Shown one piece after another: positions 57,500-64,000 of a stretch of 64,000 nucleotides of DNA. Origin of the DNA: Acanthochlamys bracteata (lineage: Eukaryota > Streptophyta > Magnoliopsida > Pandanales > Velloziaceae); contig CM034145.1 in the NCBI GenBank assembly GCA_019914995.1, positions 310,001 through 374,000 on the forward strand. The letters run 5' to 3'. The translations under genes were made by a program, and so were the position numbers. The notes under the pieces were generated by a model, which worked only from the letters and a program-made list of their open reading frames with translations, made no database searches and was not told where the DNA came from. Every line of letters starts with the position of its first letter. The first letter of the stretch is position 1.

Positions 57500-57730
57500 A
57501 AAAGAGTATTTGATAGTAATTTTTAAAAAATATTTTTTTAAAATAAGTGTATTTTTATTTTAGTTTAAAAAACAAAATTTATTTTTTTACTTAAAAATTT
57601 AAAATAATAATAATCAAATTTTATTATGTAAAATTTTTTATTTTTTAAAATTGTAAATAAATTTTGTAAAAAATTATAAAAAGATTATAATAAATATGAA
57701 TTAAAAATTAAAATTATGTTTTTGAAATGT
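57500..57730. repeat. A/T-rich MITE-like element (copy 14)
   Basis: A/T-rich stretch with loosely inverted ends ('gtatttgatagtaattttt' and 'ttttgaaatgtccc'), not found at the matching place in unit B, so it inserted after the duplication or was lost from B. Confidence 0.4.
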
Positions 57731-58054
57731 CCCTTACGCAACTTTTCACACAGATAACTATAATATATCATATGGTTTTGTAAATTATGTGCGTAAAATC
57801 AACTTATACTCTCATACTAATCAACACATACACAAGTAGAAACCCATCACAAACAGAGTAGTGAGGGATCAACACATAGTAGATAAACTATCACTTCCCC
57901 TCAAAATTAACCAGATCAGAAACACAAAATAGAAAACACTTAATTTTTCAGATAACATTGGGTACATAATATATATATATTTGTTAAGCTGCCAGCAGTC
58001 TTTGCTTCTGTAGAACGAGGACACGGAGGAAGAGGAAAACTTCTGTAAGATCAC

Positions 58055-58276
58055 CTACCACCAGCCGCCGTTTTTCCTTCCAGAGTAGGAGTCATCGCCT
58101 CCAGCGGAAGACTTGTAACTGTAAGACCACTTGTCATTGCTGTTGCTTCCATAGTCATCAGCAAAACACTGGTTTTGCGAATCCCAAAGACCTGTAGCAT
58201 AGGCTTTGTCGAAAAACATGCAGAGCAGGCAAACAAATATCAGAAACAGCAAGCACAGGGCTCTCCCAGGAGACAT
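58055..58276 (-). CDS. Small secreted Tyr/Gly/Ser-rich peptide (copy A)
   Basis: A 73-residue ORF in one exon. A strong signal peptide (residues 1-27, ending DKAYA) leaves a mature peptide of about 46 residues with one Cys (QNQC), acidic-Tyr motifs (DDYGS, DDSY), a WSYSY core and a GGWW end. The DY motifs could be sulfation sites, by analogy with plant sulfated peptides, but no known hormone motif is present and I recognise no family. It is probably released to the apoplast. A TATTTAA TATA-like element lies near 58,420, inside a promoter block that is duplicated with the gene at 63.8-63.9 kb. The signal peptide is almost identical in both copies while the mature part differs more. Confidence 0.7.
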   Translation of the reverse strand: MSPGRALCLLFLIFVCLLCMFFDKAYATGLWDSQNQCFADDYGSNSNDKWSYSYKSSAGGDDSYSGRKNGGWW

Positions 58277-58450
58277 AATAATTTTGTTTTTGTAGCTTAT
58301 TTATCAGATAGCTATCTAGCTGCAGAAACAAATTAGCTTGAAGAATGAAGGAGCTAGCAGAGCGATTTGGTGGAGATTGGAAGAGAGGTGTTCAACCTCT
58401 TGCTGCTACATGCCTTCAATTAAATAGAAGCTAAGGGAAGAAGAAAATGC

Positions 58451-59120
58451 CTGTAATAATAAATAACATTATATTAACTTCCATTTCATCATATTATGAT
58501 TATGTTTTTCTTTTAATAGAAATTTACTTAGATCACTGATTTTTTGGTATACAAATTTAAAATTACCCATATATGCAAATGGTAACGAATCGAACAAAGA
58601 ACCTTCGTTTATTATTAGTCGAAAACTCAGAAAATTTGTTCATTGTCTAGTGGAGATTAATTACAAGGATTCCACAATCAATCAATCAATCGCTGACCCT
58701 TCCAAAAAGATAGAGCCTTATATTTCTATGAATGTGTATCACGAGTTTTCATTATATAAATATGCAATATTTATGATCGTTTAAACAAAGACTGAACTTC
58801 GAAGTAATCAACTGCGAACGTGTTCGATACAAACTTGACGTGATCGGCTTTTATAAATTCGTACTTACAGCAATTATTTTGGTTACATGATATGCTACTT
58901 AATACTACCATCTATATGCCCGTAGTGGTCTTAACACTCGAGAAGAAAAAGAATACACTTCTGTAAGATTTCTTAGTTTAAAATTACTTTATGTTCACTT
59001 ATGTTTTGCACCTTAGCATTATACTTTAATTTTTACTTATTATTCAATTTAATTTGTATTTTATAGGAAATTTGTAATTTCGGTGAGTTGCTGATTATTA
59101 TGTATAAAAGCATTGACGTG
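58451..59120. other. Intergenic after unit A
   Basis: A/T-rich DNA with no ORF, repeat or RNA structure that I can support. Confidence 0.4.
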
Positions 59121-59128
59121 TTTATGCG

Positions 59129-59990
59129 CAGGGGTGGCAATATATGGTCCGATCTGAAAATTCAATTCAAAATTGATCTGTTTAATCAGAATTAAGGTTA
59201 GAAAATTTGATCCGTATAAATATATAGGTTGAATTAGAGTTGAACAAATTTGATCCGTTTATTAAATGGATCGATCCGGGTTAACCCGAAATTGACCCAC
59301 TAATTCGAAATATCACTTTTTGAAGGAACAATTCTTAATTTTTTCTTACCGTATAATAAAATATTGGCAATAAAAATAATTGATAATAGTTATTTACAAA
59401 CTATTAAATTATATTATATTTATAATTAATTCTTTATTTTTATATCTTAGAAAAATAGTGTAAGATGAAAATTATAATATTATCGAAAGCATTACTATGT
59501 AGGTATTTTTAATGACGAATTTAGATTTCGTATAAAGATTTTTATGAAAATTTTGTTAGATAGATATATTTATCAAAATTTTTATCGAAATTATTAATAT
59601 GTATTTATAATCATAAATTTCAGCTATTATCATATATTTTTATAAAATAAAAATAATAATTTTTTTTGGATATTTTAAGGACCGATGAAGACATTAAAGA
59701 ATGCATATTTTGTCGAACATAATTATATCTCGTCAGTAAAAATATCGTGCACTTTCATGCAAACTGATCTTTTAATTTCGCTGAAGCTTAAAAATATAAA
59801 ATTAATAATTAATAATTTTAATTATTAAATGGGTCGATCCGAATTTAATCCGGTTATTAGTAGGTTGGGTTAGGATTGACAATTCTGACTCGTATAAATT
59901 CATGGGTTGGGTTAGAGTTGAACGAATTTAATCCGGTTATTAAATGGGTCGACCCGAAATCGACTCACCAACCCATATTGCCACCTCTAA
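59129..59990. mobile_element. Non-autonomous hAT-like transposon
   Basis: An 862-bp element. The left end CAGGGGTGGCAATAT and right end ATATTGCCACCTCTAA form a terminal inverted repeat. It is flanked by 8-bp near-identical duplications (tttatgcg at 59121-59128, attatgcg at 59991-59998, 7 of 8). An 8-bp target and a CAGGGGTGGCAA-type end are hallmarks of the hAT superfamily. There is no transposase. Inside each end lies a direct, not inverted, subterminal repeat of about 80 bp built from 'gggtcgacccgaa'-like words (about 59,211-59,301 and 59,893-59,968). Confidence 0.75.
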
Positions 59991-59998
59991 ATTATGCG

Positions 59999-60770
59999 TC
60001 CTCCAAAAACCCACCCCTCTCAATTTTTATTGTAGGCTTAAATTTTTATCTTGATCCGAAATTTAGTCACATCTTTTATGGTTAAATCAATTTTTATCTA
60101 AAAAGTTATCAAAAATAGTTCAACAAATTTGTATAAGCTTGAGGGAGAAAGCGAAGTAACGAGAATTTAAATAGAGCTTTGAAGAAACTCAAGCATTATT
60201 ACAACTTTTACTTGTTTACAAAGTTTTTGTTTGATGGTTACAAATGAGTGCATTGTTCTTTTATTTATACCCACTCTATCTTTTCAAAAGATAGTGCAGA
60301 TTATTTTGATAGGACGATAGAGAACACTTGATATAGAAGATTCTTACATAATAGTTTATACAAAAATCTCCATTTTTCCAAATATCCAAACTATTTACGG
60401 TATTTCTTAAGTTACTCTAAATTTATGTCAACATATTCCAAGTGTTTAGAGCATTCTGCTATACTCTATACCTACTTTATATATATGATATTTTACTCAA
60501 GTAAAAAGTATTTTATCAAGATAACAAATATAAGAAAAATATCAAAATAATCATCTCGTGATATTCTTCCCACCTATTTAAGCAATCTATAAAGCCCGTT
60601 CCAAAAACTATAGGATAACTGTCTATAGGCACAATACAAAAATTCATAAGATCAGACCACTACGATGTAAATTTTAACGTTGTGGGCAACACCGAGAACG
60701 AATTTGGTAACTGCCTTAATTTATCTTTGTCCTTTCATGTATTTCATGCAAAGCCTTATTGCTTTCTTCT
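59999..60770. other. Intergenic, possibly part of a decayed Gypsy element
   Basis: No ORF or domain is recognised. It lies downstream (minus strand) of the Gypsy protease remnant and may be its decayed pol, but nothing in it can be read as protein. Confidence 0.3.
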
Positions 60771-60773
60771 ACT

Positions 60774-61261
60774 CGAGGAAGTTATGAGTCGCCCCTGTAT
60801 TTATCAAAGTCCGGACCTCCTTTTCTTTTCGAGGAAGTTATGAGTCGACTCTATGTTTATCAAAGTTCGGACCTCCTATAATGCAACTTTGATCGTCACA
60901 TACATTCGATATTTCACCTCACATTTCGACATTTTAGCTTTGGCTTGGACAACATTAAGTAGTTGTAACGAACCCATCTTTACTTTTCTAGGTTGCCGTT
61001 GTGGTTATCAATTATCTCGATTATTGTAAAGAATTTGTTTCGTTTTGGGCACTCCTTAGCCATATATGATATGTTTCTAATGAAGTATTTTAAAGACTGC
61101 TTATTATTTCCCCGTTTGTTACCAATATTTTCTTGGCTTATGTGGGAACCTTCCTTAGTCTTAGATGAGTCAACTGTTGCCTCTTCTACTTTATGTCTAT
61201 CTCTACCCATCATTGTTCTTAAAGTTCTCGTGAGATTTGTGCTCGGGCTGTTGAAATACAA
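60774..61261 (-). pseudogene. Degenerate Gypsy-type gag/protease remnant
   Basis: On the minus strand the C-terminal gag text MAKECPKRNK (about 61,040-61,070) resembles the zinc knuckle region of plant Ty3/gypsy gag (CxxC...H..DCPKR), with the leading Cys residues lost. About 150 bp further on, the protease motif appears twice in tandem, as LINIESTHNFLE and LINTGATHNFLE. The family norm is a DTGATHNF-type motif, so the catalytic Asp is Asn in both. A 56-bp tandem duplication (units starting 60774 and 60830) created the double motif. No LTRs were found. It is dead. Confidence 0.6.
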
Positions 61262-62100
61262 TAAGAGACTCAGCTATAGCGATGTCAGAGTTGAGATCTT
61301 AAGGTTCCCTATGTTGGATCTCCAACGTTGCCCATATTTGTAATCCGTTTATGAAACTAAAGAGAGTTTTCCTTTCTAAAAAATGGGGGATCTCAAGGAT
61401 TAACTCTAAAAAATCATTCACATAGTCTCTTATACTGTCTCGATTTGTTAAGCGTCAAAGCTAGTTTTGTAAATTCTAAAAGCCGCAGTTTTGTAAAATC
61501 CTTCACATAGTCCCTTATACTTGAAAGCCAGTTTTGTAAAATCTGAAAGTCGAGGCTTATTTTTGTCTGCAAAAATTTGTAAACTTTATCGCTTCATAAC
61601 CATAGTGTCTACAATACTAGAACTCGCTCATCTGGAAAAAATGAAATGCCCGCTAGCACTAAGTGTTTGACATAATGCCTTACCTCGATCACATACTCAA
61701 ATTCTGATCCAGAGATGTTTTGAGTCGTTGGTGATGGTCGTGGTGATGATTTCTTAACCTAGAATTGGAGCCGTGCAGGTGAATCCGATCCTGTTACTAT
61801 GGTTTCTTCAGATTTTTGTTTTAAAAACTTGTTGTTGTTGTTGCTGTTTGTTTGTGTTTGTATAAATGTTCATCATAGCGATTTTAGTTGAAAGGCTGAA
61901 TCAAAGAGTTTTAATTTGAAGGCTAGTTAGCGGACGTTCAATTGTGAACGACATTGTTATGGACTATTCATAGAATTATAATATGATACAATTGAAATCC
62001 ACGAATGTATAGTAGTGGACGACCTTGTTTAGATGGTAAATGAACGACCTTGAAATTAAAAGCATACGCAACTTATATTCATATAGATCGCTATTTAATG

Positions 62101-62900
62101 TGTCGGGGAGATAAAACACTAGAAAAATTAACCAAGATAAGAAATTTAAATGGTCCAATTCATATACTAAAAAGCATAATTTAATCTAAAAATTTGAGCC
62201 AATGGTATTGAACTTTTTAAGATATTAACCTCATTCTTATCTTATTTTTATTTAATATGAGAATAATCTACTCACTCTTTGGACCCAACTATCTACACCT
62301 CAAGAGTGAATCATCGATATTTCATCTCATCCAATCACCCTATCACGCACCAAGTACGTTAATCATTGAAAGTTCCAATCACTTAGCTTCGAATATTATT
62401 ACTACACTAACAGCTAGCATACAGAGTCTAATTTGCTTTAAATCATCGCTTGCCTTAAAATCAAACTGATGAGTGACGCTGTTCTAATATGCTCATCGTA
62501 GTACGAGTTAGAGTTATAATATGCGCTGGTCGTCTCGTCTCCATACTACTTCTGCACAAATAAGAGATAGCCATCGAAGCTCAATTTGTTCCGTAATCTT
62601 CGATCACACCTTACGGAGGCCCATGTGAGTCACACTGTTTTTATTTTTCTCACCCACTGTCAGTGAGAGCTACTATAGATCTCGGACTCACAGTCAAACC
62701 ATCGGCTCTGATAATACTGTTGAGGAGATACAACATTGATGAGTTAACCAAAATAAGAAATCTGAAGGGTCTGATCAATATATTAGAAAGTCAATCTAAT
62801 CTAAAATTTTAAGCTAACTAATTTTGAAACTTTTTAGTAGTTAACCTCATCATCTTATTTTTATTTAATATGGGACTAATTTATTCAGTTTTTGAACCCA
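62101..62900 (-). mobile_element. TRIM (miniature LTR retrotransposon)
   Basis: Two similar direct repeats of about 187 bp (62101-62287) and 183 bp (62718-62900) start TGTCGGGGAG / TGTTGAGGAG and end ACCCA, and bracket 430 bp of non-coding DNA. Just inside the right repeat, the minus strand carries a Met-tRNA primer site with two mismatches (near TGGTATCAGAGC, 62705-62716). Total 800 bp and no coding capacity fit a TRIM. I see no 5S rRNA-like sequence that would make it a Cassandra element. The target duplication is not clear. Confidence 0.7.
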
Positions 62901-63008
62901 ATGCAGTGAGCAACAAGAAATTACTATTCTTGTGTCTGAGCTCTCATAGATCAATTATTGCTTGCTTGATTAATTATTTTCCAACTTGGAGCTTTATCAT
63001 GTATCCGT

Positions 63009-63033
63009 AGATATATATATATATATATATATT
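63009..63033. repeat. (AT)n microsatellite
   Basis: A pure AT dinucleotide run of about 12 units followed by a T tract; likely polymorphic in length. Confidence 0.9.
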
Positions 63034-63591
63034 TTTTATATGATTGTATACAATTTAATTTCTCAAACAATCTTTGCATTCTGAGCAATATATTGCAACT
63101 TACTCACTAATTATCAGAAAAAGTCTTTGTAAGTATTGGTCATACATTGGTAGTTGACTTAACACAACTTTTCACACAGATAACTATAACATATATCATA
63201 TGGTTTTGCAAATTATATATGTGCGGAAATCAACTTATACTCTCTTAATAATCAACACATACATAACAAGTACACAAGACATCACAGAGTAGTGCGGAAT
63301 CAACACATAGTACATAAACTATCACTTACCCTCAAAATTAAGGTGAGAGCAAGAAAGATTATGGCATGGATCCTAACCAGATCGATCAGGAACACAGGAT
63401 ATAATAAAAGCATAAACTCAAGAAACACCCATCTTATTCAGATAATATTGAGTACATAAATATATATATTTGTTAAGCTGCCAGCAGTCTTTGCTTCTGT
63501 AGGAGGAGGACATGGAGGGAGAGGAAAACTTCTGTAAGATCACCCACCCCACCAGCTGCCGCTTTTCCTTCCAGAGTAGGAGTCATCGCCT

Positions 63592-63780
63592 TCAGCCGAA
63601 GACTTTGTAACCGTAAGACCACTGGTCGTTGCTGTTGCTTCCATAGGAGGAGTCATAGTCATCAACAGGACACTGGTTTTGTATTTTATCAAAATCTATA
63701 GCATAGGCTTTGTCGAAAAACATGCAGAGCAGGCAAACAAATATCAGAAACAGCAGGCACAGGACTCTCCCAGGAGACAT
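63592..63780 (-). pseudogene. Small secreted peptide (copy B), frameshifted
   Basis: Paralogue of the gene at 58055-58276. The 27-residue signal peptide differs at one or two residues. The mature part keeps IQNQC, DDYDSSYGSNSND and WSYGYK, with a four-residue insertion of DSSY type. A one-base insertion in a T run (63604-63606; three T against two in copy A) shifts the frame and gives an early TGA after KVFG. The lost tail would have corresponded to copy A's SAGGDDSYSGRKNGGWW. It may be a pseudogene or may make a shortened peptide of 62 residues. The promoter block is intact. Confidence 0.65.
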
Positions 63781-63965
63781 AATAATTTTGTTTTTCTAGC
63801 TTATTTATCAGAGAGCTAGCTAGCTGCAGAAACAAATTAGCTTGAAGAATGAAGGAGCTAGCAGAGCGATTTGGTGGAGATTGGCAGAGAGGTGTTCAAC
63901 CTCTTGCTGCTACATGCCTTCAATTAAATAGAAGCTACTCGGGCCAAATAATAATAATAATAAAT

Positions 63966-64000
63966 TTTACGATCGAGTCCCCACGATTAAAAGAATTGAT
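63966..64000. repeat. Dispersed short repeat (copy c, cut by the window end)
   Basis: 'gatcgagtccccac...ttaaaagaattgat' is the reverse complement of the repeat at 30,144-30,180 and 27,650-27,720. It runs off the window. Confidence 0.6.

Larger units (their letters stand above)
56935..58450 (-). repeat. Tandem segmental duplication, unit A
   Basis: This segment is repeated at about 61,595-63,940. Matching landmarks in order: 'gaactcgctcatc' (56,966 / 61,620), 'ctagaattggagccgtgcagg' (57,205 / 61,758), the small peptide gene and its promoter ('agcagagcgatttggtggag', 58,353 / 63,859). Unit B is longer because a TRIM is inserted in it, whereas MITE-like A/T stretches lie in unit A. Confidence 0.85.
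61595..63940 (-). repeat. Tandem segmental duplication, unit B
   Basis: Partner of 56,935-58,450. It contains the same left-hand landmarks, the second peptide gene and the same promoter block, plus a TRIM insertion (62101-62900) not present in unit A. Confidence 0.85.

Noticed and set aside
1-64000. CRISPR arrays, bacterial operons, tRNA or rRNA genes
   Set aside because: The window is plant nuclear DNA; I saw no regularly spaced repeats and no convincing tRNA or rRNA sequence.

Overview
The window is nuclear DNA from a flowering plant, almost certainly a eudicot. Genes are rich in introns and are separated by long A/T-rich stretches. The proteins are plant types: CC-NB-LRR receptors, an AT-hook/PPC protein, mitochondrial HSP70 and VPS26. 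The transposons are plant Copia, Gypsy, hAT, TRIM and MITE types. The genus cannot be named from the sequence alone.

Layout. (1) About 1-34.9 kb is a resistance-gene cluster: three near-full-length CC-NB-LRR genes in tandem on the minus strand (4.6-7.7, 12.6-15.7 and 30.6-33.7 kb). Their 5' and 3' flanks were duplicated with them, and two of the duplicated units carry decayed first-exon fragments of a TRAPPC11 (foie gras)-like gene. Between NLR2 and NLR3 lies a 9.8-kb Sirevirus-like Copia retrotransposon (17,810-27,627, minus strand) with near-identical LTRs, a perfect TACTA target duplication, a Met-tRNA primer site and a degenerate env-like third ORF. It carries many inactivating changes. 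(2) 36.5-37.2 kb holds the last four exons of an ARID/Hsp20-like gene without its front. (3) 38.3-56.2 kb is ordinary genic DNA: a glycine-rich, Cys-tailed secreted protein (minus), a five-exon mitochondrial HSP70 (minus), VPS26 (plus, eleven coding exons) sharing a roughly 740-bp divergent promoter with HSP70, and a five-coding-exon type II AHL gene (plus). (4) 56.9-64 kb is a tandemly duplicated segment. Each copy ends in a gene for a tiny secreted peptide; the second copy is frameshifted. Between and within the copies are an 862-bp non-autonomous hAT-like element, a degenerate Gypsy gag/protease remnant and a TRIM.

Throughout, I see about fourteen short A/T-rich MITE-like elements with related bodies; some have TTTGG-type inverted ends.

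The NLRs would act as intracellular immune receptors. All three share an unusual Walker-B change (Asp-Asn instead of Asp-Asp). The housekeeping genes act in mitochondrial protein import and folding (HSP70), retromer sorting (VPS26) and chromatin-based transcription control (AHL). The best candidates for undescribed biology are the duplicated small secreted peptide, the glycine-rich/Cys-tailed secreted protein, and the divergent ORF sitting in the NLR 5' flank.
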